DNA of 10,007 nt from an uncultured Bacilli bacterium (GTDB taxonomy: Bacteria; Bacillota_I; Bacilli_A; RF39; UBA660): positions 1 to 10,007 of the forward strand of contig CAJUNE010000039.1 in the NCBI GenBank assembly GCA_910587745.1, in the 5' to 3' direction. Both the position numbers and the translations under genes were made by a program. Each line of letters starts with the position of its first letter. Position 1 is the stretch's first letter. Positions 1 through 6,058 of the stretch are shown piece by piece. Under the pieces are notes generated by a model. The model did not search any database and was not told where the DNA came from. It was given only the letters and a program-made list of their open reading frames with translations.

Positions 1-332
1 CAACACTAAGTTGCACTGCAGGAGATGTATATACATTAAAAGTAGGAGCAATAACAATGGACGAAGTAGTAATGGCAGGAGGAAAATGGGGTACAATCAA
101 CAGCTCATATTACCTATACAACAATAATTACTACTGGACCATGTCTCCGTATATCTTCAATCCAGGCGACACTTATCCTGCTCGTATGTTCCTTGTGCGC
201 AGCGATGGCCACCTCGGCAGCAGCCACGTGAACTGGCCTACTCCTGGTGCGCGTCCAGTAATAAATTTACGTTCGGATATAACTTTAAGTGGCGGAGATG
301 GTACTTTAAACAATCCATATGTTGTAGAGTAA
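1..332 (+). CDS. C-terminal end of a probable surface/pilin-like protein with a lectin-like variable domain (5' partial)
   Basis: The reading frame is open from base 3 to the TAA at 330-332 and runs off the left edge. The ATG at 57 has no ribosome-binding site and lies inside the frame, so it is not the real start. The visible 109 residues are rich in Gly, Tyr, Trp, Ser and Asn. They contain a YYWTMSP segment, a GARPVINL segment and the ending GGDGTLNNPYVVE. From memory, this ending is common in large cell-surface or prepilin-like proteins of uncultured gut Firmicutes whose last domain resembles a C-type lectin or formylglycine-generating-enzyme fold. No cell-wall anchor or membrane segment is visible at the C-terminus, so any anchor would be N-terminal, outside the window. 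The stretch at 96-257 differs strongly from its surroundings in base composition (separate entry). A role in ligand or host binding is inference; the family is not certain. Confidence 0.6.
   Translation, partial: TLSCTAGDVYTLKVGAITMDEVVMAGGKWGTINSSYYLYNNNYYWTMSPYIFNPGDTYPARMFLVRSDGHLGSSHVNWPTPGARPVINLRSDITLSGGDGTLNNPYVVE
96..257 (+). other. GC-rich, NNC-codon-rich patch: candidate hypervariable (VR-like) segment
   Basis: Within the surface-protein gene, 24 of the 54 codons here end in C, as in AGC GGC CAC CTC GGC AGC AGC CAC. By hand count, bases 181-240 are 62% G+C, against 17% at 361-420 just downstream. Nearly all other coding sequence in the window prefers A/T-ending codons. Every C-ending codon seen could derive from AAC by changes at A. 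That is the pattern left by diversity-generating retroelements (DGRs), whose template adenines become any base. The patch ends just before a conserved-looking GARPVINL segment. No template repeat or reverse transcriptase lies in the window. Recombination between surface-gene cassettes, or recent acquisition, are alternatives. Confidence 0.4.
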
Positions 333-351
333 TAAAAGTGAGGTTTTGGTA

Positions 352-510
352 ATGAAATTTAAGATAGAAGAAAAAGAAGAATATATAACAAGAAATATAA
401 GATTTAGTAAAGAATTATTTGATAGTATTAATAAAGTAAAAGGTAATATATCATTTACTAAGTTTGTTATAGAAGCAATTAAGTATGCTCTTGATAATAT
501 GGAAGATTAA
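352..510 (+). CDS. Small ribbon-helix-helix DNA-binding protein (52 aa)
   Basis: This short gene encodes 52 residues, from MKFKIEEKEEYITRNIRF to the C-terminal YALDNMED. The start is supported by AAGTGAGG at 336-343. The layout fits a ribbon-helix-helix (Arc/CopG-like) domain: a beta-strand with alternating basic residues (about 11-18, ITRNIRFS), helix A (about 19-30) and helix B (about 35-50, FTKFVIEAIKYALDNM), joined by a short GNIS turn. Such proteins dimerise and bind operator DNA through the strand pair; many are antitoxins or autoregulators. No toxin gene is adjacent. It starts 19 bases after the surface-protein stop, so the two are probably co-transcribed. It ends in a terminator that overlaps its stop codon. 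Its stop also overlaps by 4 bases the stop of the flippase gene on the other strand. The fold call is moderate; the operator is unknown. Confidence 0.65.
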   Translation: MKFKIEEKEEYITRNIRFSKELFDSINKVKGNISFTKFVIEAIKYALDNMED

Positions 511-522
511 ATCTTCTTTTTT
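502..522 (+). terminator. Intrinsic terminator overlapping the stop of the small RHH gene
   Basis: GAAGAT (502-507) pairs with ATCTTC (511-516) around a three-base TAA loop, which is itself the stop codon of the RHH gene. Six T residues follow (517-522). The orientation suits ending the plus-strand transcript of the surface protein and RHH gene. Read from the other strand, the hairpin is not followed by a T-run, so it would not end the flippase transcript efficiently. The stem is only six base pairs. Confidence 0.65.
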
Positions 523-1793
523 ATTGCTTTAGTTGATAAATATACAACTATTATAATATCAATTATTTCAGCGATAACAAGAGCATACATACCAATATGA
601 CATAATGATAAGATAGTCATAAATATTAATTTAGCTAAAATAGCTATTAAAGTAATATACATGCAAGTTTTAGATTTGTTTATAGCTTGTAGTACGCTCA
701 TTAAAGGGCCTTCTAAATAAAATAAAACAAAGAAAGGTGCTAATATTCTGATATAGTTAGATCCATCCGTGGTGTTGTAAAGAGTTAGTAAAAGTTTGTC
801 TCTAAAAATATAAATGCTGCTTGAAAATATAAGTCCAACAATAAATGATAGAATTAAAGCTTGTTTCAGTCTTCTTTTAACCATTTTCAAGTTTTTATTA
901 GAGTAAAACTTGGATATTTCAGGTAAAAGTGATGATGATATAGCTTGAATAAAAAATGATGGCATGGAAAGTAAAGCAATAGAATAGGCATTGTATGCTC
1001 CATATTCATTTAAAATGTAATTCATAGAATAACCACTATATAATAAAACATTGGTTAATATTATGGGCTCGAAAAAGAAACCTATATTACCAATAAGTCT
1101 AGAAGATACAGTGGGTATAGAAATATTTAATATATTCTTTGTTGTAGATAAATCTGGCTTTAAATCATTTTTTGTTATATTAACTTTTTTAGGAATAAAA
1201 ACTAGAAATGTTAAAATAGAAGCTATTTCGGTAGCAATACTAATTAAAATAAATCCTATAACTGATTCTGTTATACCTTTATTAACTAAAGCTGGTATGA
1301 ATAAATATATTAAAATTATTCTAATTATTTGTTCTATAATATTTGATATAGTGTTGGGTATCATATTTTGCTTACCAAAAAAATAACCTTTCAAAATACT
1401 AGATAGAGATACAAAAGGAAATGTTAAAGCCATTGCCATTATAAGAATACTTGCGCGTTGATCATGCAAGACACTAGCGATTAAGTCTTTAGTAAAATAA
1501 ATAATAGTAATAGTTAAGATGTTTAAAAATATTGTTATAAGTGTGGCATTAGCTAGTATTTTAATACTTCTTTCTTTGTTTTCGCTTATTAATTTAGATA
1601 TTACAATGGGAAGAGATAAAGTAGCTATTGTAAGAAGAAGAGAATAAGTTGGTGTTACTAAAGCATATAAGCTGATAGCTTCTGTACCTACCATTCTTGT
1701 ATATATTATTCTAATAAAGAAACCTAAAACTTTAGTTACTAAACCACCTAACATTAAAATAAATGTTGCTGTTAAAAATTTATTTTTATTCAT
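507..1793 (-). CDS. SpoVB/Wzx-type lipid-linked saccharide flippase (MOP superfamily), short form
   Basis: A 428-residue integral membrane protein of the polysaccharide-transport (SpoVB/MurJ/Wzx) branch of the MOP/MATE superfamily, which moves lipid-linked sugar precursors across the cytoplasmic membrane. The N-terminus (FLTATFILMLGGLVTKVLGF, then IRIIYTRMVGTEAISLYAL) is the classic SpoVB-type opening. The segment KGYFFGKQNMIPNTISNIIEQ matches the conserved loop before TM5. About 12 hydrophobic segments can be counted, near residues 8-30, 40-66, 78-100, 114-134, 151-170, 178-200, 225-249, 270-290, 309-330, 347-369, 376-397 and 399-420. Bacillus SpoVB is about 518 residues with 14 segments, so this copy is shorter, mainly at the C-terminus. 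The start is supported by AAAGGAG on the minus strand (1799-1805). The gene is divergent from comN, its neighbour in Bacillus. A cell-envelope role is more likely than sporulation, but the substrate cannot be read from sequence. Confidence 0.85.
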   Translation of the reverse strand: MNKNKFLTATFILMLGGLVTKVLGFFIRIIYTRMVGTEAISLYALVTPTYSLLLTIATLSLPIVISKLISENKERSIKILANATLITIFLNILTITIIYFTKDLIASVLHDQRASILIMAMALTFPFVSLSSILKGYFFGKQNMIPNTISNIIEQIIRIILIYLFIPALVNKGITESVIGFILISIATEIASILTFLVFIPKKVNITKNDLKPDLSTTKNILNISIPTVSSRLIGNIGFFFEPIILTNVLLYSGYSMNYILNEYGAYNAYSIALLSMPSFFIQAISSSLLPEISKFYSNKNLKMVKRRLKQALILSFIVGLIFSSSIYIFRDKLLLTLYNTTDGSNYIRILAPFFVLFYLEGPLMSVLQAINKSKTCMYITLIAILAKLIFMTILSLCHIGMYALVIAEIIDIIIVVYLSTKAIKKKI

Positions 1794-1869
1794 AAGTACT
1801 CCTTTAATCGTTATTAATTATATATGATAAATATGCAGTAAATATTTAAGAATTACATGTTATTTTGGC

Positions 1870-1898
1870 TTTTAATAATTAGAAAAATAGTATATAAT
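1870..1898 (+). promoter_or_regulatory. Possible promoter for comN-relA-dtd
   Basis: A perfect -10 box TATAAT lies at 1893-1898. Seventeen bases upstream the -35 position reads TTTTAA (1870-1875), a poor match. The predicted start of transcription, near 1905, would give a leader of about 33 bases to the chosen comN start. This is the divergent intergenic region between the flippase and comN. The -10 sits in AT-rich palindromic sequence, so a reverse promoter for the flippase may overlap; I could not identify a convincing one. Confidence 0.35.
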
Positions 1899-1924
1899 TA
1901 TATATGTGATGTTTTCTTATTATT

Positions 1925-1930
1925 TAGGAG
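1925..1930 (+). promoter_or_regulatory. Ribosome-binding site that sets the comN start at 1939
   Basis: TAGGAG ends eight bases before the ATG at 1939. An in-frame ATG exists at 1906, but it has no Shine-Dalgarno sequence and lies at the predicted transcription start, so 1939 is preferred. Confidence 0.7.
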
Positions 1931-1938
1931 TTGATAGT

Positions 1939-2220
1939 ATGAATGAAGATATTAAATTTAAAACTTTACCAGAATTATATAAAAGAATTTTACCAGCTTT
2001 AAAAAGTAAGAAAAAAGAATTAAAGTTTAAAGGTTTAACTTATATTCATGAAGAGGATATATGGAATTTTTTAAAAGAATTTAAATGGATTGGTTCTAAA
2101 AATTTAGATTTAGGGACAATTGTTAATGATATATTTGATATAAATGAAAATCAGCTTAATGAATATGTTAAAGAAGAATTAATGAAACATCATAGAAAAA
2201 TTAATAATGAAGAAATTTAA
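1939..2220 (+). CDS. comN: ComN-type post-transcriptional regulator
   Basis: The chosen start gives 93 residues, close to the roughly 100 of Bacillus ComN (YrzD). The body follows the ComN plan: a helix with LPELYKRILPALKSKKKELK, then GLTYIHEEDIWNFLKEFKW (the 'G-Y/I-x-EEDLW-FL-x-KKW' block), then a second helical part with TIVNDIFDINENQLNEYVKEE. No catalytic motif or membrane segment is present. In Bacillus, ComN acts in the cytoplasm on comER-comE expression. No competence gene lies here, so the target in this organism is unknown. Position supports the call: in Bacillus comN sits beside spoVB and a few genes from relA and dtd. Here the intervening apt, recJ and secDF genes are absent. It probably forms the first gene of a comN-relA-dtd unit; only 29 bases separate it from relA. 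Confidence 0.75.
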   Translation: MNEDIKFKTLPELYKRILPALKSKKKELKFKGLTYIHEEDIWNFLKEFKWIGSKNLDLGTIVNDIFDINENQLNEYVKEELMKHHRKINNEEI

Positions 2221-2249
2221 TATTATTTTTAAATAATAGAGGGATATAT

Positions 2250-4403
2250 ATGGAAATTAAAGAAGATATTATAACTTTTGAAGAGTTATATGAAAAAATT
2301 AAATTAAATATTCAGGATACAAATGAATTATTAAAAATTAAAGAGGCTTATCAATTTGCTTTAGAACATCATAAAGGTATGAAACGCCTTACAGGAGAAG
2401 ATTTTATAACTCATCCTTTGCAAGTAACTAATATAGTTAATGAATTAAATGTTGATGCGATTACTATAGAAGCGGCATTGTTGCATGAAATTCTTAATAA
2501 TAGCAATGTTGAATTAGAAGAATTAAAAGATAAATTTGGTGATACTGTAGCAACTATAGTAGAATCAGTTACTAAAATAAATAAATTGGAACTTACAGAT
2601 GATAGTGAGTCAAGTGCTATATATTTAAGAAAAGTTTTAGTAGGTCTTGCTACTGATGTTAGAGTTCTATTTATTAAGCTAGCAGATAGACTTCATAATA
2701 TGCGAACTAATTACGCAATTAATCCTAAGAAACAAAAACAGAAAGCTTATGAAACACAAGCAGTGTTAATACCTATTGCGCATCGTTTAGGAATAAATTC
2801 TATTAAAAGTGAATTAGAAGATTTATGTCTTTATTACACTAAACCAGATGTTTACCAAGACATATTAGATAAGTTAAATGATACTAGAAAAGAACTTAAT
2901 GATTCTTTAAATGAAATGAAAGATAGTATAACAAATATTTTAACAGATCAAGGGTTAAAGTTTAAAATAAAAGGGCGAGTTAAAAGTGTTCATTCTTTAT
3001 ATAATAAACTTGCTAATGGAAAAAAATGGAATGAGATATATGATATTTTAGCTCTTAGAGTTATTTTAGAAGAAGTAAGTGATTGTTATATGGCAGTTGG
3101 TCTTGTTCATGCTAAATATAGACCTATACCTAAAAGATTTAAAGATTATATTGCTATGCCTAAATCTAACATGTATCAAAGTTTACATACTACTGTTTTT
3201 GGTGTGGATGGTCATTTATTTGAAATTCAATTTAGAACTTATGAAATGGATGAGTTTGCGGAAAAAGGCATGGCATCTCATTGGTCTTATAAAGAACATG
3301 GTACTAAAAAAGTACAGAATATCATGGAACAAAAACTTGAGATGTTTCGTAATTTAATTGAAACAAGTGAAGAACTTGATGATAACGATTTTGAAGCTTC
3401 AGTAAATAGTGATATGCTAGCAGAAATGATATATGTTTTTACACCTAAGGGAGATGTTATTGAACTTCCTAAAGGTGCAACTCCTATAGATTTTGCATAT
3501 CGAATTCATTCTGATATTGGAGATAAGACTATTGGGGCTATAGTAAATGATGCTATTGTTCCAATAAATCATGAACTTGGTAATAATGATATTGTGAAGA
3601 TAAAAACTAGTAGTACAGGTACACCTAATAAAGATTGGTTAACTTTTGTTAAAACTACGCAGGCTAAAAATAAAATTAAATCTTATTTTAGTAAACAAGA
3701 ACGTACTTTAATGATAGATAAAGGTAAGGATATTTTAGAAAAAGAATTGCGAAAAAGGAAATTATCTTTTAATGATATTATGAGTGAAGATAATATTAAG
3801 AAAATACAAAATGATTTAAAACTTAATGATTTAGAAGAGATATATTTATCGATAGGTACACTTCGTTTTACAGCAGGATATATAATTAGTTTAACAACTG
3901 ATACTAAAGAAAGTATAGAAGACGCTTTAATTGAAAAGGTAAGTAGAACTTCTTTAGGTGAAAAAAATTATAAAAATGATATAATAGTCGCTGGTATTGG
4001 AGATTTGTTAGTTCATATTGCTAAATGTTGTAAACCAGTTAAAGGTGATGAAATAGTGGGTTTTATCACAAAAGGTCAAGGAATAACAGTTCACAATAAG
4101 AAGTGTTCTAATGTTAAACAAAATGAAGAGCGAATGATAGAAGTTTCTTGGAATATGGAAAGTGACTCTACTTATCTTGCAGATTTAATAATTGAAACAG
4201 ATCATTCTAAAAACTATTTGACAGACATAATAGCTATTTTTACGAAAAGAAATATTTATGTAGATGCTTTTAAAACTAAAGAATATGAAAATAGCTATAT
4301 TTATGAAATAACTTTAAAAGTTAAAGAAAAAGAAGAAATAGAAAAAATTATTTTTGATTTAGAAATGAATCAATATGTAATAAACGTTAGGAGAAATAAA
4401 TAA
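2250..4403 (+). CDS. relA: Rel (p)ppGpp synthetase with degraded hydrolase active site
   Basis: A long RelA/SpoT homologue of 717 residues, the usual length for Rel, acting at the ribosome on uncharged tRNA to make (p)ppGpp. Order of domains: HD hydrolase domain (about 28-190), synthetase (about 235-345), TGS (about 394-453, with the conserved His420 of AYRIHS), helical region, zinc-finger-like CC domain (Cys593, Cys594, His615, Cys619) and C-terminal ACT (about 640-717). The synthetase looks intact: RFKD at 296-299 (RxKD type), Asp265 in IYDILALRV and Glu325 in FEIQFRT. In the hydrolase domain Arg46, His55, His79, Asp146 and Asn150 are kept. However, the usual HDxxED motif reads His79-Glu80-Ile-Leu-Asn83-Asn84, so the Glu-Asp diad needed for hydrolysis is gone. 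The start has GAGGGAT upstream. The stop overlaps the dtd start (TAATG), implying translational coupling. I infer a synthetase-only or synthetase-biased enzyme. Confidence 0.95.
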   Translation: MEIKEDIITFEELYEKIKLNIQDTNELLKIKEAYQFALEHHKGMKRLTGEDFITHPLQVTNIVNELNVDAITIEAALLHEILNNSNVELEELKDKFGDTVATIVESVTKINKLELTDDSESSAIYLRKVLVGLATDVRVLFIKLADRLHNMRTNYAINPKKQKQKAYETQAVLIPIAHRLGINSIKSELEDLCLYYTKPDVYQDILDKLNDTRKELNDSLNEMKDSITNILTDQGLKFKIKGRVKSVHSLYNKLANGKKWNEIYDILALRVILEEVSDCYMAVGLVHAKYRPIPKRFKDYIAMPKSNMYQSLHTTVFGVDGHLFEIQFRTYEMDEFAEKGMASHWSYKEHGTKKVQNIMEQKLEMFRNLIETSEELDDNDFEASVNSDMLAEMIYVFTPKGDVIELPKGATPIDFAYRIHSDIGDKTIGAIVNDAIVPINHELGNNDIVKIKTSSTGTPNKDWLTFVKTTQAKNKIKSYFSKQERTLMIDKGKDILEKELRKRKLSFNDIMSEDNIKKIQNDLKLNDLEEIYLSIGTLRFTAGYIISLTTDTKESIEDALIEKVSRTSLGEKNYKNDIIVAGIGDLLVHIAKCCKPVKGDEIVGFITKGQGITVHNKKCSNVKQNEERMIEVSWNMESDSTYLADLIIETDHSKNYLTDIIAIFTKRNIYVDAFKTKEYENSYIYEITLKVKEKEEIEKIIFDLEMNQYVINVRRNK

Positions 4404-4846
4404 TGAGAGTAATAATCCAAAGAAGCAAGGACAGTTATGTTAGTGTTGAAGAGAAAACTACAGGTAGTATTAATTCAGGAATGGTAATACTTGTTGGATT
4501 TACATCTGGAGACAATGATATAGTTATCGATAAAATGATTAATAAAATATTAAAACTTCGTATTTTTGATGATGAAAATGGAGTTATGAATTTAGATATA
4601 ACTCAAGTTAATGGTGAAATACTCTCAATTAGTCAATTTACTTTGTATGCAAATACTAAAAAAGGTAATAGACCTTCTTATATTGATGCTTTAAATGGAG
4701 AAGAAGCAATAAAATTATATGAATTATTTAATAAGAAATTAAGTGAATATGTTCATGTTGAAACTGGGGTATTTGGGGCTGATATGGATGTTCATATTAG
4801 AAATGATGGCCCAGTTACAATTATGATGGAAATGAATAAAGAATAA
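4403..4846 (+). CDS. dtd: D-aminoacyl-tRNA deacylase
   Basis: A 147-residue DTD, the family's normal length. It is a cytoplasmic, dimeric enzyme that removes D-amino acids (and glycine mischarged on tRNA-Ala) from tRNA. Diagnostic motifs are SQFTLYA at 77-83, matching the SQxTL block of the active site, and NDGPVT at 134-139, with the Gly-cisPro pair that excludes L-amino acids. The N-terminus MRVIIQRSKDSYVSVE also matches the family. The gene begins within the last base of relA (TAATG), and its Shine-Dalgarno AGGAG (4389-4393) lies inside relA, so it should be co-expressed with relA. The relA-dtd pairing is conserved in Bacillus. No clear intrinsic terminator follows it. Confidence 0.95.
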   Translation: MRVIIQRSKDSYVSVEEKTTGSINSGMVILVGFTSGDNDIVIDKMINKILKLRIFDDENGVMNLDITQVNGEILSISQFTLYANTKKGNRPSYIDALNGEEAIKLYELFNKKLSEYVHVETGVFGADMDVHIRNDGPVTIMMEMNKE

Positions 4847-4907
4847 TTTATTTTTAATGAAGTATAAGAGAAATGTTGTTTAGAATGTTTAAAACTTGAT
4901 ATTTTTC

Positions 4908-4936
4908 TTGACTTAAAATATTCTTTGTAATAGAAT
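4908..4936 (+). promoter_or_regulatory. Sigma-A-type promoter of the T-box operon
   Basis: TTGACT (4908-4913) and TAGAAT (4931-4936) are separated by exactly 17 bases. Each differs from consensus at one position. Transcription would begin near 4943, just ahead of stem I of the T-box leader, so the aspS operon has its own promoter independent of relA-dtd. Confidence 0.8.
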
Positions 4937-4942
4937 AGTATT

Positions 4943-5153
4943 ATAGTATTTTTCTAGGAAGACCGAGTATGTTTTGGTTTTATTTTAAAGAGAGGGCTAG
5001 GATGCTGGGAAAGCCTAAAATATAAAAAACAGAAAGACAGCTTCTATTAATAGAAAACGCAAAAATTTTGCGATAAAAAAATAAGACTAACTTAGTGAAG
5101 TAAGGTGGCACCACGTGATTTTATTTACGTCCTTATAGAAGCTAAGTTTTTTT
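4943..5153 (+). promoter_or_regulatory. T-box leader, tRNA-Asp responsive
   Basis: The conserved T-box sequence AAGGTGGCACCACG is at 5102-5115. Stem I can be drawn from GAAG/CTTC (4958-4961 with 5041-5044), TGTTTT/AAAACA (4970-4975 with 5026-5031), TATTTTA/TAAAATA (4981-4987 with 5016-5022) and GGCT/AGCC (4995-4998 with 5012-5015). AGTA of the S-turn is at 4966-4969, and an AGGATG motif lies in the apical part. The specifier loop reads GAC at 5036-5038, followed by A: an Asp codon. The acceptor-end-binding bulge is TGGC (5106-5109), which pairs with a tRNA ending GCCA. Bacterial tRNA-Asp has discriminator G73, so the two readouts agree. Stem III is CGCAAA/TTTGCG (5058-5072). Uncharged tRNA-Asp should stabilise the antiterminator and switch on the genes downstream. 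The 327-base gap between dtd and the next gene is accounted for by this leader and its promoter. Confidence 0.92.
5091..5153 (+). terminator. Regulated terminator of the T-box leader
   Basis: A long interrupted hairpin competes with the antiterminator: CTTAG (5091-5095) with CTAAG (5142-5146), TAAGG (5101-5105) with CCTTA (5131-5135), and ACGT (5113-5116) with ACGT (5127-5130). A seven-T run follows (5147-5153). The T-box sequence itself supplies the TAAGG arm, so tRNA binding to TGGC should block this fold. Confidence 0.85.
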
Positions 5154-5160
5154 GTTTTAT

Positions 5161-5167
5161 GGAGGAG
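5161..5167 (+). promoter_or_regulatory. Ribosome-binding site that sets the HisRS-like start at 5174
   Basis: GGAGGAG ends six bases before the ATG at 5174. The same frame is open further upstream to a GTG at 5105, but that codon is inside the T-box sequence and upstream of the regulated terminator, so it is not the start. Confidence 0.85.
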
Positions 5168-5173
5168 AAGAAA

Positions 5174-6049
5174 ATGGAAATATTATTGGGAAAAAAATCT
5201 AGAATTTATAATTATATGGAAAATGTTTTTAAGACTGTAAGTGGTTATTATAATTATGAATTTATTAAAATTTTAGGCTTTGATAGAGAAAGTGATTTGA
5301 AATCTGAAATAACAAATTATTATCTTGAAAATAGTAATAATAGTTTTAAAAAATATTGTTATTTAGATACAGAAATTAGTTCTAAAGAAAGTTGTTTTAG
5401 TTTTTTAATTTTGAATAATGACACTATTTATCAAGATGCTGAAATTATAAGTATGAATTATCGTATTTTAGAAGAGTTAAAATTAGAAGATATTATAGTG
5501 CGTATTAATGCTGGGGCTAATTATGATTTAAAAAAACTACAAGAATATTTGGAACAGTTAGATATTGATTATGAAATTAATAATGGCAAAAAGGAATTAG
5601 AAACTGACGTTTTAATGACTTTTGAAATTGTTATGGAGATAAAAGATAAAACTGTTACTCTTGCAACTGGAATTAAAAAATCTGATAATATAAAAACTAT
5701 TTTATGTAGAAATTATTTAGATAGTATTTTATCTGTTTTGAGTGTTATTTATGAAGATTATAATTTTGATGCTCTAACACAAGTTTTAATTGTAGCAGAA
5801 GTAGAAGAAGAAAGAATTATGGGTATGAAACTCGCTCAAGATTTACGTTGGTGTGAGATAAAGGTAGATGTTGATACAAGTAATAAACCTAAAAAAGAGC
5901 AAATGGATAATAGTGATTGTAACTTTATAATTGATGTAGATAAAAATAGTTTAAGCAAAGGCTTAATTAAAGTTATTGATAATCTTACTAAAGAAGAAAC
6001 TTTAGTTGATGAAAATGAAATTATTGATTATATTGTAAGTAATATATAG
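5174..6049 (+). CDS. Degenerate HisRS-like protein (class II aaRS paralogue without catalytic motifs)
   Basis: A 291-residue protein, much shorter than HisRS (about 420). The C-terminal part (about 200-291) reads like the HisRS anticodon-binding domain: MGMKLAQDLRWCEIKVDVD, KKEQMDNSDCNFIIDVD and GLIKVIDNLTKEETLV correspond to the family's 'LR..gi.v', 'kkql..A...ga.y.viiG' and 'g.v.vKdl..geq..v' blocks. In the middle, residues 98-151 follow HisRS order, but every signature is lost. Where HisRS has RGLDYYTRTVFE this protein has ELETDVLMTFEI (141-152), and where HisRS has GGGRYD it has TGIKKSDN (165-172). No class II motif 2 arginine block is seen. It therefore should not charge tRNA. HisZ is an alternative, but HisZ usually lacks an anticodon-binding domain and no histidine-biosynthesis gene is near. 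It sits between an Asp T-box and aspS, the place of hisS in Bacillus. Its role is unknown; tRNA binding is inference. Confidence 0.65.
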   Translation: MEILLGKKSRIYNYMENVFKTVSGYYNYEFIKILGFDRESDLKSEITNYYLENSNNSFKKYCYLDTEISSKESCFSFLILNNDTIYQDAEIISMNYRILEELKLEDIIVRINAGANYDLKKLQEYLEQLDIDYEINNGKKELETDVLMTFEIVMEIKDKTVTLATGIKKSDNIKTILCRNYLDSILSVLSVIYEDYNFDALTQVLIVAEVEEERIMGMKLAQDLRWCEIKVDVDTSNKPKKEQMDNSDCNFIIDVDKNSLSKGLIKVIDNLTKEETLVDENEIIDYIVSNI

Positions 6050-6058
6050 GAGGAAAAT

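Noticed and set aside
57..332. ATG at 57 as the start of a 91-residue protein
   Set aside because: There is no Shine-Dalgarno sequence, and the frame is open with similar composition back to the left edge, so it is an internal Met of a longer gene.
1051..1386. Plus-strand open frame of 111 codons inside the flippase gene
   Set aside because: It is antisense to a well-supported membrane protein gene, and its hydrophobic composition mirrors the complementary strand. No independent ribosome-binding site was recognised.
1814..1905. Repeated AATTATATATG in the flippase-comN intergenic region as an operator pair
   Set aside because: The 11-base match is all but pure A/T alternation and is expected by chance at this base composition.
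2221..2238. AT-only palindrome TATTATTTTTAAATAATA between comN and relA as a terminator
   Set aside because: It has no G-C pairs and no T-run after it, and it abuts the relA ribosome-binding site. It is more likely a chance palindrome in AT-rich DNA.
3079..3357. Plus-strand open frame inside relA in another phase
   Set aside because: It lies fully within the conserved synthetase region of relA and its translation has no recognisable family features.
5105..5173. N-terminal extension of the HisRS-like gene from a GTG at 5105
   Set aside because: The codons lie in the T-box and terminator; the strong GGAGGAG at 5161-5167 points to the ATG at 5174.
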